From an uncultured Mollicutes bacterium (GTDB lineage: Bacteria; Bacillota_I; Bacilli_A; Acholeplasmatales; Anaeroplasmataceae): 43,370 nt of DNA. Under the pieces are notes generated by a model. The model saw nothing but the letters and a program-made list of their open reading frames with translations. It made no database searches and had not been told where the DNA came from. This document shows positions 28,172-37,311 of the stretch, one piece after another; position 1 is the stretch's first letter, and the number at the start of each line of letters is the position of its first letter. Where the stretch lies: assembly GCA_900540175.1 (NCBI GenBank), contig UQFG01000015.1, forward strand, positions 1-43,370. The letters are read 5' to 3'. The translations under genes were made by a program, and so were the position numbers.

Positions 28172-29299
28172 CTACCTAATCCTAACTTCAGTTTCTTTGT
28201 CAAAGAACAAAATTTTATTCTTTTCAAAGCAAGCCTTAATTACTTTGTCATCAACCAAATCACGACCGTCAATCTTAGCGATGATCCGTTCCGAACCAAA
28301 TGTTCCGTATACCAATTTGTAAGATCCCAAAAATTCAAAATAATCCACATTCAAATCAAAGCATTGACCGGCATTAGCCTGAAGTGCCGCTTCGTTGATA
28401 TGAACATAATCGGGACGAGAAGCCATAACAACTTCTTTATCCGCATAATTCTTTAAAATTGCCCGATGTTCTTCGGTGAGTTCGATTTCCGCACCGGAAA
28501 TATGAACAAATTTAGTTGCATCGGAATTGATTTTACCGTTGTAGAAGTTACAAGGCGGTGTACCGATGAAACCGGCAACGAATAAATTTTCCGGATATTC
28601 AAACATTTCTTTCGGTGTTGCGATTTGCTGTACATAGCCGTCTTTCATGACAACGATCCGAGATGCAAGTGTCAACGCTTCAATTTGATCATGGGTTACA
28701 TAAATAAATGTCGCTCCCAAGCGATCATGCAATTGAGCCAATTCTTTACGCATGGCTCCACGCAATTTCGCATCCAAGTTTGATAACGGTTCATCCAGTA
28801 AAAATACAACCGGATCACGTACAATTGCCCGTCCTACGGCAACTCTTTGCCGCTGACCGCCGGATAGTTGTTTCGGCTTACGATTCAAATAAGGAACAAG
28901 TCCCAATACAGTCGCCGCATACATAACCTGTTTATGAATGGTTTCCGGATCCGTTTTACGAATCGTTAAGGAAAATGCCAAATTCTGATATACCGTCATA
29001 TGAGCATAAAGCGCATAATTTTGGAATACCATCGCAATATTTCTGTCTTTCGGCGCAACATCGTTTACTCGTTTTCCATTGATAATCAAATCACCGGTGG
29101 AAATTTCTTCAAGACCGGCAATCATTCTCAGTGTCGTTGATTTACCGCAGCCGGAAGGACCGGCTAAAACAATGAAATCACCTTTTTTAATATCAATGTT
29201 AAAGTCATAAACCGCATGAAACCCATTTGGATATATTTTATTGACGTCACGTAAGATAACATCCGAAACTCTTTCCTGAGTCATATCTACTGTAGCCAT
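28172..29299 (-). CDS. MsmK/UgpC-type sugar ABC transporter ATPase
   Basis: 375-residue ATPase for a CUT1 sugar importer. Walker A GPSGCGKST, signature LSGGQRQRVAVGRA, Walker B VFLLDEPLSNLD and the switch His in VTHDQ are all present. The C-terminal TOBE-type domain (from about 235) is the regulatory part typical of MalK/MsmK. Such ATPases often serve several importers, but here it is embedded in the pectin operon between accessory membrane genes. Confidence 0.95.
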   Translation of the reverse strand: MATVDMTQERVSDVILRDVNKIYPNGFHAVYDFNIDIKKGDFIVLAGPSGCGKSTTLRMIAGLEEISTGDLIINGKRVNDVAPKDRNIAMVFQNYALYAHMTVYQNLAFSLTIRKTDPETIHKQVMYAATVLGLVPYLNRKPKQLSGGQRQRVAVGRAIVRDPVVFLLDEPLSNLDAKLRGAMRKELAQLHDRLGATFIYVTHDQIEALTLASRIVVMKDGYVQQIATPKEMFEYPENLFVAGFIGTPPCNFYNGKINSDATKFVHISGAEIELTEEHRAILKNYADKEVVMASRPDYVHINEAALQANAGQCFDLNVDYFEFLGSYKLVYGTFGSERIIAKIDGRDLVDDKVIKACFEKNKILFFDKETEVRIR

Positions 29300-29301
29300 C
29301 G

Positions 29302-29901
29302 TTATACCCCCTTCGTTGTATCTTGAGTTTTCATATACTCATGATATTTCTTTGATTTAATTAAGCCGATGACACCGGAACCGATAAACAAAACCGCTGC
29401 GATCACCAATAATATAATCGCCGCTGTTCCACGCCAATAACCATCTGCCGGTAAATAAGAGTTCGTCGAAGGGTTTAAAATCGTTTGACCCAAATGCTGT
29501 TGAATTTCCGAAGTTGCTTCTTTGCCGTTGGCAAGATATTTACCATACCAAATGAAAAGTTGAAGCGGAATCCAAAAGATACGACCAATGCAAACAATGC
29601 CGATTCCCACCATAACAAAACTGTATTCTGATGAATATGATTTTACTTTTTCAACCGATAAAAATCCAAGCAATAGGATCAAAATATTTCCCAATATTTT
29701 AATGGTAACGGTTGCATCCCATGTAACAGAATTCATGCAAATAAAAGCCGCACAAATACTGAATAAAAGGGCCAACAAGCCGAGTTTATAAGATAATGAA
29801 TTCGTCCTATAACGCATCATTTCACCATGCATATTCGATTGATCATAGTAAATTTTTGTCGTTGTAGTTTTTACTTCTTTATTTTCAACTTTACTAGACA
29901 T
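29302..29901 (-). CDS. Membrane protein of the pectin ABC locus, unrecognised (C)
   Basis: 199 residues. A hydrophilic N-terminus of about 38 residues, four membrane helices (about 40-57, 66-82, 93-120, 158-182), and an extracellular-looking segment of about 35 residues before the last helix (EIQQHLGQTILNPSTNSYL). Not recognised. The start overlaps the end of protein B by eight bases. Confidence 0.75.
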   Translation of the reverse strand: MSSKVENKEVKTTTTKIYYDQSNMHGEMMRYRTNSLSYKLGLLALLFSICAAFICMNSVTWDATVTIKILGNILILLLGFLSVEKVKSYSSEYSFVMVGIGIVCIGRIFWIPLQLFIWYGKYLANGKEATSEIQQHLGQTILNPSTNSYLPADGYWRGTAAIILLVIAAVLFIGSGVIGLIKSKKYHEYMKTQDTTKGV

Positions 29902-30595
29902 TTAAATCCACCACCTCTTCTGTGTGAACCAATTCTTTTTGGGTAATCTTATAACGATACACCGTATAAACAATCAAAGCCACACTGAACAATACAAAGA
30001 TGATCATCAATACATCATAAAGAATAAGCGGTGTAGCTGTCATATTCAAATGCGATTCATCACCAGCTTTGAACCATTCGATTGCACTTTTTACTGTTTC
30101 TGTATTATTTGCCAAATTACCCCAATTCAATGTTTCAAAATTCGCATTTAAAGGAGCAATACAAGCCGTATTCATTACAAACACAACAATTGTGAAAACA
30201 ATATTTACAAACGGTGCAACCACGCCGGAAACTAAATTTGAAATATAATATTTTTTTCTGGAAGCATTGGCACAAAGCATCATTAAGGCAAACATGACCA
30301 ACGATACAACGCCAAGCGACAACATGAAATTATTGACATTTTGAAGTTTTCGATTGAAATTAAACAATATTTTGTACGTTTCTGAAAAATTCCAGCCTGC
30401 TTGACTGCAGAAATCATACAAAGCCTCATTACCAGTCATAACGGAATTGCCATTCTCCAACGATGCTTGTGTATAAATGACTGCGGTACGAGCATATGGA
30501 CTAATATAAAAACAAGCAATAATGATAAACAAAAAACAGAACACACCATATAAAATGTAGATCGGTTTTGCATATTTCTTTAAAAAATGGGACAT
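29894..30595 (-). CDS. Membrane protein of the pectin ABC locus, unrecognised (B)
   Basis: 233 residues from the ATG at 30595 (GGAGG five bases upstream). Four membrane helices (about 9-32, 90-110, 124-147, 187-210) with two sizeable outside loops (about 33-88 and 148-185) that could touch the binding protein. Not recognised. It follows the binding-protein gene after a perfect hairpin. Confidence 0.75.
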   Translation of the reverse strand: MSHFLKKYAKPIYILYGVFCFLFIIIACFYISPYARTAVIYTQASLENGNSVMTGNEALYDFCSQAGWNFSETYKILFNFNRKLQNVNNFMLSLGVVSLVMFALMMLCANASRKKYYISNLVSGVVAPFVNIVFTIVVFVMNTACIAPLNANFETLNWGNLANNTETVKSAIEWFKAGDESHLNMTATPLILYDVLMIIFVLFSVALIVYTVYRYKITQKELVHTEEVVDLNV

Positions 30596-30620
30596 AATAA
30601 CCTCCATATCCAGGTTTATC

Positions 30621-30648
30621 AAGAAGATGCAATTTCTTGCATCTTCTT
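30621..30648. promoter_or_regulatory. Intercistronic stem-loop after the binding-protein gene
   Basis: A perfect 12-pair hairpin (AAGAAGATGCAA / TTGCATCTTCTT, loop of four). It has no T run on the minus strand, so it is not a normal terminator. Its place after a solute-binding-protein gene fits an mRNA-stabilising or processing element. Confidence 0.6.
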
Positions 30649-30680
30649 TAAAACCTCGTCATTGTTGTTTCAATGTAAAA

Positions 30681-32804
30681 TTAGTTCATTCCTAATAATC
30701 TTCTGTAATGAGCCAAATATACATCATTGGATTGAGTCCAGAATTCTTTCAAAGACGCTCTTTGGCCATCAGCCCAACCATCATTGATTACTTTTCTCCA
30801 ATGGGTATTGTTACCACCTTGTTTCCAGAAATCAATTAAAGTAGTGATCGTCGTTGTTGTCGGGTTGGAATCCCATTTTGCAGGTACTGTCGCACCGAAT
30901 CCTCTTTCGCGTGCTGTTGTAGCACAGATTAAAGCACCGGATTTAATTGCATTCAATACATTCGATAAACCAACCTGTCCAGACGGATGTGTTACTTGAT
31001 AATCCAAACCGTCCGAACGAATGTGACCCATACCTTGAGTTGAACCAATAACAGCACGATAATAGTCGTTCCATCCTAATCCGGAAGCGTTAATTGCCGT
31101 CATAACAGCCGGTTTGATTTTCGGATAAGTTACACCTGCAACAGTGATTGTACCATCTTGATATGCAGCAGGACCGTAATCTTGAAGATCAGCACCTTCT
31201 TCACCATAGAAATAATCGATTAATTTACATGCCGCTTTGATACGGTTTTCATCGTCTTTTGCCAATACAACAGAACCGGCACCTTTGAAAGCACGGGAAT
31301 CTTCGGTATAACGAGTATATTCATATTTCGAGTTGGAAATATCATCATCTACCCAAGTTGTTACCGGAGGTAATACCGGACGGATACCATTGAATTTTGC
31401 ATTGGAACTACCGATACCGGTTGCAGAATCCAATTTGTTGTTAACGGCTTGCGTTGCATTGTAATCATACATCATCAATGTCGCACAAGCTGCACCGTTG
31501 TTAGAACCTAACAAATAACTGTAATATTTCGTTCCGCTTGCACCGGAGGTAGGAACTTGATCCCAACCATCGATGATCAAACCTTCTTGTTTTAATGCAT
31601 TGAGTTTATCCAGTGCGTCATAAGTTGCTTCTGTAACACGTGCATCTTGTAAGTTACCGTCTTTATCAAAGTACAAATAATCCGTTTCAGCCGTTAAACC
31701 GCGAACACCCCAAATTTGAGCCATCTGAAGAATGGAAATAACACGGTTATTTGCTTCACCACGCGGTACAATACCTTGAATGGTACTCTTAGCAGCATCG
31801 TAATCATCATATTCGCCTAATAAATAATGCGGATTGTTGACAGCACAACGCATTAAAGCAATCATATCATCTGTGTTATAGCAAGCCGATTCGGAAGTGA
31901 ATACTTCAGAACGCTTAGAGTAAAGTTTACCCGTACCAATATACTCACCGTAAGCTTGGTCAATATGATCTTTTAACGCTTGTACATAAGTTTGACCGTT
32001 CTTCGTCGTCAATTCATTTTGACGTTGTACCGGGTTCTTGCTTGCTTTAACCGTCATATCTTGAAGTTGACCGTTTTTGGATACGTTGATCAAATAATCT
32101 GCATCCGTTTTAATAAACGGCGTGTATCTGGCAGCTTTAGCAGCGTCAACAGCGGTTGTATCATACGTACCGGTATCCGAATCCAATAATTTTTCAACCA
32201 ATTCCGTATTGAATAAGAACATCCTTTCGATCGTATCTACACCATCGAAATACGGAGCCATATACATATTGCCATCACCATCGGTCAATTCATCTTTAAC
32301 ATTCGGATGGGCATCCAACCAAGCTTTTAAGTTCGGCATCACATCCAAATAATCATTCAAATTAACCAATTTGCCGTTTCCGGATAAATTGTTGGCATTT
32401 TTGCTGTTTGTCATAAGGACATCGATATTCGACAAGTTGCTGTCGTCTTTGATGGCTTCGTAAACAGCATCATCGGATATTTGAGTATAAGAATCCGATT
32501 TGAAATCTCTTACGGCATCATGAATCGTAACGCCTAAATTTTCCTGAACTTGTTTCCAAGTCGGTAACAATGTTCCGTTCGTATACGTAACACCGTCAAT
32601 AGGATTGGTATAGGTTTCCCCTAATTTTGTAACCTTTCCCGTGTAAGTAACACCCATTGTTCCCTTGTAGTTGATGTAAACATTGAGGGTCTTACCGTTT
32701 AAGTCGCTGTCTGCCCAACCGGTTTGTTGGTTATCATCTTTACAACCCGTTGCAGCCAGCAAGGTGAGTGCCAGGGCACCACCAAGTAATGCTTTCTTTT
32801 TCAT
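30681..32804 (-). CDS. Extracellular solute-binding lipoprotein (large, CUT1 type)
   Basis: 707-residue lipoprotein: a basic start MKKK, a hydrophobic core, and the lipobox LAATGC with Cys21 as the lipid anchor. It is clearly longer than the usual 430-550 residues. Asp/Tyr/Asn-rich, and it lies upstream of the ATPase and directly downstream of the two permeases. LplB/YtcP-linked binding proteins generally bind oligosaccharides, and the neighbouring enzymes point to pectic oligogalacturonides. The specificity is inference. ATG start with AAAGGAAAG upstream. Confidence 0.9.
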   Translation of the reverse strand: MKKKALLGGALALTLLAATGCKDDNQQTGWADSDLNGKTLNVYINYKGTMGVTYTGKVTKLGETYTNPIDGVTYTNGTLLPTWKQVQENLGVTIHDAVRDFKSDSYTQISDDAVYEAIKDDSNLSNIDVLMTNSKNANNLSGNGKLVNLNDYLDVMPNLKAWLDAHPNVKDELTDGDGNMYMAPYFDGVDTIERMFLFNTELVEKLLDSDTGTYDTTAVDAAKAARYTPFIKTDADYLINVSKNGQLQDMTVKASKNPVQRQNELTTKNGQTYVQALKDHIDQAYGEYIGTGKLYSKRSEVFTSESACYNTDDMIALMRCAVNNPHYLLGEYDDYDAAKSTIQGIVPRGEANNRVISILQMAQIWGVRGLTAETDYLYFDKDGNLQDARVTEATYDALDKLNALKQEGLIIDGWDQVPTSGASGTKYYSYLLGSNNGAACATLMMYDYNATQAVNNKLDSATGIGSSNAKFNGIRPVLPPVTTWVDDDISNSKYEYTRYTEDSRAFKGAGSVVLAKDDENRIKAACKLIDYFYGEEGADLQDYGPAAYQDGTITVAGVTYPKIKPAVMTAINASGLGWNDYYRAVIGSTQGMGHIRSDGLDYQVTHPSGQVGLSNVLNAIKSGALICATTARERGFGATVPAKWDSNPTTTTITTLIDFWKQGGNNTHWRKVINDGWADGQRASLKEFWTQSNDVYLAHYRRLLGMN

Positions 32805-32827
32805 TTTTTCTTTCCTTTCCTTTTTTT

Positions 32828-33685
32828 CTATTCTTTAACTCCGCCGACGTTAACACCCGCTGCAAAATACTTTTGAATCTTCGGGTAAATAACGACGATC
32901 GGAATGATAGAACAAACTAATAGTGCGTATTGCATCGAATACGGAGAATAATTCAATTCCGCCGACGGGTTTTCGTTGTTCATGATATCTCCCAATACAC
33001 GACGAATATAAACCTGTAACGGTTGATCATCCGGTCCGAGCAACATCTGAGCCCATAAATATCCGTTCCAACGAGAAATCGCATAGAACATCGCAACCGT
33101 TGCAATGGATGCTTTGGACATTGGAATATAGATTTTCGTGAGCAATTGAAATTCGGTTGCGCCATCAATCGTTGCCGCCTCTTCTATTTCCGTGGAAACG
33201 GAAGAGAAATAATTTCTAAGCAATATAATATTAAACGCATTGAAACCTAAAGCGATGATGTACATATAACGGTTATCGACACCCAAATCTCTGAAGTTAT
33301 TCAGCGTAGGAATCATACCGGCGGAAAACCACATGGTAAATACTAACATGAAGTTGAATCCTCTACCGAACATCAAACGAGTTTTCGATAACGCATAAGC
33401 ACCGGTAATCGCTACAAGCATCGATACGATGGTACCGTACATTGTATAAAACAAGGTGTTGCAATAAGCCAACCAGAATCCGCTTTGCGAGAATACCTCT
33501 GCATAAGCATCGAATTGGAATCCGACCGGCCATAAATAAACTCTTGATTCATCTACTGCCGCTTTACTGGAAATGGAAGCGGACAAAATAAAGATGAACG
33601 GATATAAACAAGCCAGTGCGAACAAAGTCAAAATGACATAGGCAACAATCTTAAATATAATTTCAGAACGATCTAATCTTTTCAT
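32828..33685 (-). CDS. CUT1 carbohydrate ABC permease (MalG/YtcP-like)
   Basis: 285 residues with six membrane helices. The EAA loop EEAATIDGATEFQLLTKIYIP contacts the ATPase. The end (PKIQKYFAAGVNVGGVKE) is the usual one for YtcP-like permeases. It pairs with the LplB-like gene 15 bases upstream. Confidence 0.93.
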   Translation of the reverse strand: MKRLDRSEIIFKIVAYVILTLFALACLYPFIFILSASISSKAAVDESRVYLWPVGFQFDAYAEVFSQSGFWLAYCNTLFYTMYGTIVSMLVAITGAYALSKTRLMFGRGFNFMLVFTMWFSAGMIPTLNNFRDLGVDNRYMYIIALGFNAFNIILLRNYFSSVSTEIEEAATIDGATEFQLLTKIYIPMSKASIATVAMFYAISRWNGYLWAQMLLGPDDQPLQVYIRRVLGDIMNNENPSAELNYSPYSMQYALLVCSIIPIVVIYPKIQKYFAAGVNVGGVKE

Positions 33686-33700
33686 TTTTTCATCCTCCCC

Positions 33701-34714
33701 TTAGAATAACGACGTGGATGACACTCTTCTACTGATTGCGTTTGCTCCCAGTACCAAACACATTGCTATCAAAGAGTTAAACAAGTCGGCAACTACACCG
33801 ATTTGCTGCGCACCCGGTGTCGTAATAGGGAAGTTCGGATCTTTACCAGAACAACGGTAAACGAATGTCGAAATAACTTCCGATGTTTCGAATGATTCTT
33901 CCTGCGAACCAACCAACAAAATGATCTTTTCGTATCCGACATTTAAAATCTGACCGATACGCATGATCAACATGATGGTCAATGTCGGAGCCATACCCGG
34001 CAGCGTAACATACCGAATCTGTTGCATCTTAGATGCTCCGTCGATCCGAGCCGCTTCGTAATTCGTCGGAGAAATCGCCATTACCGCCGCAAAATACACA
34101 ATCGATCCGTATCCGGCACCTTCCCACACACCGGATATCTGATAAATCGGTCTAAAGAATTTTGGCGATGCCAATACATCTCGTGCGATATCATTAGCCC
34201 CAAGCGATGCCAGCAATTGCGTTAAGATACCGGCTGGCTGCGTTTCGGTTTGCCGCTGACACCACATCGTAATAATGGTCGTAACGACTACCGCCGAAAC
34301 AAAGTGCGGCAAGTAACAACAAACTTGCAAGACACTGCGATATTTTTCGTTTTTGATTTCGCTGAATAATAATGCTAAGAAAATCGGAATCGGAAATCCG
34401 AAAATCAAACCGTACATACTATTAACGAACGTGTTTCTGAATGCTCTCCAGAACTGACCGGCATAAGAACCGCTGAAAAGAATTTCCGCCCATTCCAATC
34501 CGGCCCATTGATCTCCTCGAATTGTACTTGGTTGATCCCACTTAAATCCCAGTAAGATTCCTCCAATTGGTTTATATTTGTACAAAATCAAGAAAACAAG
34601 CATCGGGACCAACAATACATACAAGCGCCAATCTTTAATCAACGTGTGCAATGTTCTTTTCCATTTGTCCCGTTCGACTTGATCGACGACTCTTTGATCA
34701 GCTACTTTGTCCAT
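33701..34714 (-). CDS. CUT1 sugar ABC permease (LplB/YteP-like)
   Basis: 337 residues from the ATG at 34714 (AAGGAG nine bases upstream; the longer frame to 34762 has no ribosome site). Six membrane helices. The EAA loop YEAARIDGASKMQQIRYVTLP is present and the segment GYEKIILLVG is typical of LplB/YteP. In Bacillus, this permease family serves pectin-derived oligosaccharides. The 5' end overlaps protein A by 17 bases. Confidence 0.93.
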   Translation of the reverse strand: MDKVADQRVVDQVERDKWKRTLHTLIKDWRLYVLLVPMLVFLILYKYKPIGGILLGFKWDQPSTIRGDQWAGLEWAEILFSGSYAGQFWRAFRNTFVNSMYGLIFGFPIPIFLALLFSEIKNEKYRSVLQVCCYLPHFVSAVVVTTIITMWCQRQTETQPAGILTQLLASLGANDIARDVLASPKFFRPIYQISGVWEGAGYGSIVYFAAVMAISPTNYEAARIDGASKMQQIRYVTLPGMAPTLTIMLIMRIGQILNVGYEKIILLVGSQEESFETSEVISTFVYRCSGKDPNFPITTPGAQQIGVVADLFNSLIAMCLVLGANAISRRVSSTSLF

Positions 34715-35381
34715 TTTTAAATTCTCCTTCCTTCTTTTCAATATTGTTTTCCTTATCTTCATTCTCTTCGAAATTAAACTCTAATTTTTTCTCAAGTTCC
34801 AACTCTTCTTCGCGTTCCAACAAATTCTGTTTGATATTGACGATAACCCCCTGTTTGGATAACACAATCGCACCGATGATCAAAATCACGAACGCAAACG
34901 CATTCCAAACGATAAATCCCAATAAAAGGAACTGCCCGTAAAAAGCCAAATAAGCCAAAGACAAAACCAATTGCGAAACGACGATATCCAATAGACAAAT
35001 GCCCACGGTTGTCGATATCTTTTTATAGGTCTGTCTGTAATCTATTTTTTTATACCATAACAAATTAACCGCAAAGGATAATAAAGAAATTAAAATGACA
35101 AGATATAATTTCCAATCATACAATGCCTTAAATTCAGCGTGAACATTAAAAAAACGTCCGCTTATAATCGTTGCCAAAGCCAACAGCGGCGCAATAATCA
35201 GTCCTTTATAACCCCATCTTGTTGTGCTTATCAGCATCATCAATAACGAAACGGCACTGGTGATCATCGTTGCCGTCAACATTGCATTGAATAAATAGAT
35301 ACCAAGCAACTCAACCAAACAACCGATCAATGCCAAGATCGCCAAATCGATGACCATGTATTTTCTTAAACTCGTAACCAA
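34698..35381 (-). CDS. Membrane protein of the pectin ABC locus, unrecognised (A)
   Basis: 227 residues. Six membrane helices (about 10-28, 32-50, 58-76, 90-108, 123-146, 150-173) and a highly charged Glu/Lys-rich cytoplasmic tail of about 45 residues. Not recognised. The TTG start is only two bases from GGGAGG, which is unusually close; an ATG at 35357 is the alternative. Placed between the CE12 esterase and the LplB-like permease. Confidence 0.7.
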   Translation of the reverse strand: MVTSLRKYMVIDLAILALIGCLVELLGIYLFNAMLTATMITSAVSLLMMLISTTRWGYKGLIIAPLLALATIISGRFFNVHAEFKALYDWKLYLVILISLLSFAVNLLWYKKIDYRQTYKKISTTVGICLLDIVVSQLVLSLAYLAFYGQFLLLGFIVWNAFAFVILIIGAIVLSKQGVIVNIKQNLLEREEELELEKKLEFNFEENEDKENNIEKKEGEFKNGQSS

Positions 35382-35389
35382 AACCTCCC

Positions 35390-36064
35390 TTATTCCAAAA
35401 ACAATTCAGGAAATAAGTTTCGGCTTTTCATTGCTTTATAAAAACAATTTGCGACCATAAATGCACCGTCGTATCTAAGATGAGTATCATCTGTCAATCC
35501 AGAAGGATGATTTTCATACAGTCCGGAGCCGAAATTCATATAAAACCGTTTTGAAAGTTCTTCTCCTTCCTGCCGCAAAACATCTTTCGTCAAAGTATAT
35601 AAATCAATACACGGAACCTTCATTTGCGAAGCCAATTCCATCATGGCTTTCGGATAGTCGCCATGACTTTCAACCAGTACCCCGTCTTTAAAATTCCGTT
35701 GAGCAATAGGAGTCAGCAAAATCACATGGGCGCCACGTTTTGTGCAGCATTCGACCATTTCCCGCAAATTGGATTGATATCCTTCAAACGGTTTGGTATA
35801 ACGCGTCGGATCTTCTATTTTCTGATCGTTATGACCAAACTCGATCAAAACCAAATCTTGTTCGCCGATTTCGTTCAAAGCCTTCTCAAACAATTTCAAT
35901 TCAATAAAATTTTTCGTACTTTTGCCGTTAACGGCGAAGTTTTTGATCTCGACTTCCGGACGAATAAAACGAACCAGTGCCTGCGGCCATCCGGTTTGCG
36001 GAAATTTGTTGTAGGGATTAAACTGCATCGTGGAATCACCTAATGTGATAATTCTTTGAACCAT
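35390..36064 (-). CDS. CE12-type SGNH esterase (rhamnogalacturonan/pectin acetylesterase)
   Basis: 224 residues, cytoplasmic. The SGNH blocks are clear: GDSTMQF at 8-14 (nucleophile Ser10), Gly in PQTGWPQALV, Asn in NFAVNGKSTKN, FGHNDQK, and DDTHLRYDGA with the catalytic Asp/His. This is the CE12 pattern of YesT/YesY-like enzymes, which remove acetyl groups from pectic sugars. First gene of the minus-strand pectin operon; ATG after AAGGGAGAG. Confidence 0.88.
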   Translation of the reverse strand: MVQRIITLGDSTMQFNPYNKFPQTGWPQALVRFIRPEVEIKNFAVNGKSTKNFIELKLFEKALNEIGEQDLVLIEFGHNDQKIEDPTRYTKPFEGYQSNLREMVECCTKRGAHVILLTPIAQRNFKDGVLVESHGDYPKAMMELASQMKVPCIDLYTLTKDVLRQEGEELSKRFYMNFGSGLYENHPSGLTDDTHLRYDGAFMVANCFYKAMKSRNLFPELFLE

Positions 36065-36094
36065 AGACTCTCCCTTCGCTCTTTAAAACGCGTA

Positions 36095-36108
36095 TAATAA
36101 CGTTTACA
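36095..36108. promoter_or_regulatory. LacI/cre-like operator over the pectin operon promoter
   Basis: The minus strand reads TGTAAACGTTATTA, one mismatch from the cre consensus TGWAARCGYTWNCW, centred on CG. It overlaps the likely -10 of the CE12-led operon, so bound protein should repress. Confidence 0.6.
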
Positions 36109-36152
36109 TGATTTCATAACATATCTTAACACTTTTCATTTTTTAAGTCAAC

Positions 36153-36166
36153 AGAAAACGGTTACT
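36153..36166. promoter_or_regulatory. Second LacI/cre-like site
   Basis: AGAAAACGGTTACT, two mismatches from cre but with the AAAACGgTT core. It lies between the two promoters, about 58 bases from the other site. Confidence 0.4.
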
Positions 36167-36247
36167 TTTTTCATTTATCCATCTATTTTTTAAAAAAGAA
36201 ATGAAATTTTATGGTATAATGAAAATAAAAAAAAGGAAGTGCTATTT

Positions 36248-37168
36248 ATGCTATATTCTGTTTGTAATGATCAGTCGATTAACTCGATACTGAAAAAAAT
36301 GCATGCCGGGGATACCCTTATTTTAGAAGACGGACTTTATCGCGAAAAAATCGATATTTTAACAGACGGAATCACGTTAAAAGCCCGAAACCCACACCAG
36401 GCGATCCTTTCTTGGAACGACTATTATCATAAAATCATGCCCGACGGCAATGAATGCAACACCTTCAGAACCTATACCGTTTACATCGGAGGCGATCAAG
36501 TTACCTTAGAAGGAATCGTCATTGAAAACAAAGCCGTTCCTTCTGCGATTTACGGCCAAGCGGTCGCGCTTCATGTCGACGGAAATCGGTTTAATTGTCT
36601 GAATTGTCTTATCAAAGGCGCACAAGATACGTTGTTTTTAGGACCCCTTCCAAACGATCTTTGCAAACGATACCAAGGGTTTTATCCGCCGGAACGTTTA
36701 AAAGGAACACCTTCCAAACAATACTATAAAAACTGCATGATTTTCGGAGATGTGGATTTCATTTTCGGTTGTGCGACCGCTCTTTTCGAAGACTGCACCA
36801 TTCATTCCATTCAAAGAGAAAGTAAAAATTATGCTTACATTTCCGCTCCTTCTCATTCTTCGGATGTTCCTTACGGTTTTTTATTCTACCATTGTCATTT
36901 TTCATCCGAGGAAAAACGACCTTCTTCTTTTCTTTCCCGTCCATGGCGAGATTACGGTTGTGCCGCTTTCATCGAATGTCAAATGGATTCCCATATTTTA
37001 GGTAAAGGTTTTGATCCTTGGAATAACAGCGGACGAGAAAAAACCGCCCGTTTTATCGAATATTCACCGAATGTCGATCTTTCTGCCAGAGTTCCTTGGT
37101 CCCATCAACTGACCGAAAAACAAGCCTTATCCTACGTAAAAAATTTTAAGGACTATCTTTCCTTTTAA
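36248..37168 (+). CDS. CE8 pectinesterase, cytoplasmic
   Basis: Removes methyl esters from galacturonan. 306 residues from the ATG at 36248 (AAGGAAG upstream), preferred over the GTG at 36239. Motifs: Gln104 in GQAVAL, Gln126-Asp127 in AQDTLF, Asp170 in DVDFIFG (nucleophile) and Arg231 in SRPWRDYG. These complete the CE8 active site. No signal peptide, unlike most bacterial pectinesterases, so it acts on imported oligosaccharides. Confidence 0.92.
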   Translation: MLYSVCNDQSINSILKKMHAGDTLILEDGLYREKIDILTDGITLKARNPHQAILSWNDYYHKIMPDGNECNTFRTYTVYIGGDQVTLEGIVIENKAVPSAIYGQAVALHVDGNRFNCLNCLIKGAQDTLFLGPLPNDLCKRYQGFYPPERLKGTPSKQYYKNCMIFGDVDFIFGCATALFEDCTIHSIQRESKNYAYISAPSHSSDVPYGFLFYHCHFSSEEKRPSSFLSRPWRDYGCAAFIECQMDSHILGKGFDPWNNSGREKTARFIEYSPNVDLSARVPWSHQLTEKQALSYVKNFKDYLSF

Positions 37169-37193
37169 AAACAGGTGATCACCTGTTTTTTTT
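37167..37193 (+). terminator. Terminator of the CE8 gene
   Basis: Perfect palindrome AAAACAGGTGATCACCTGTTTT, followed by a T run on plus, starting at the stop codon. Confidence 0.85.
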
Positions 37194-37214
37194 CACGTAT
37201 AAGAATCGACACCC

Positions 37215-37266
37215 TTCGACATTTCCGCCACAAAACGTGCAATAATGACGTAAAAATGTTGTCGAA
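37215..37266. promoter_or_regulatory. Spo0A boxes upstream of spo0A
   Basis: TTCGACA (37215-37221, the reverse of TGTCGAA) and GTTGTCGAA (37258-37266) match the 0A-box core TTTGTCRAA. A third weaker copy, TCGACA, lies at 37205-37210. They lie about 45-100 bases upstream of the -35 box and suggest autoregulation. Confidence 0.6.
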
Positions 37267-37311
37267 TATTGGAATTTTCTAAACAGATATCATAAAAATT
37301 ACATTTTAGTA

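Larger units (their letters stand above)
36065..36247. promoter_or_regulatory. Divergent pectin promoter region
   Basis: 183 bases between the CE12 and CE8 genes. Minus strand: a TATTAT -10 (36094-36099), with only a weak -35, overlaps an operator. Plus strand: TATAAT (36215-36220) and AAAGGAAG serve the CE8 gene. Two LacI/cre-like sites are listed separately. Confidence 0.6.
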
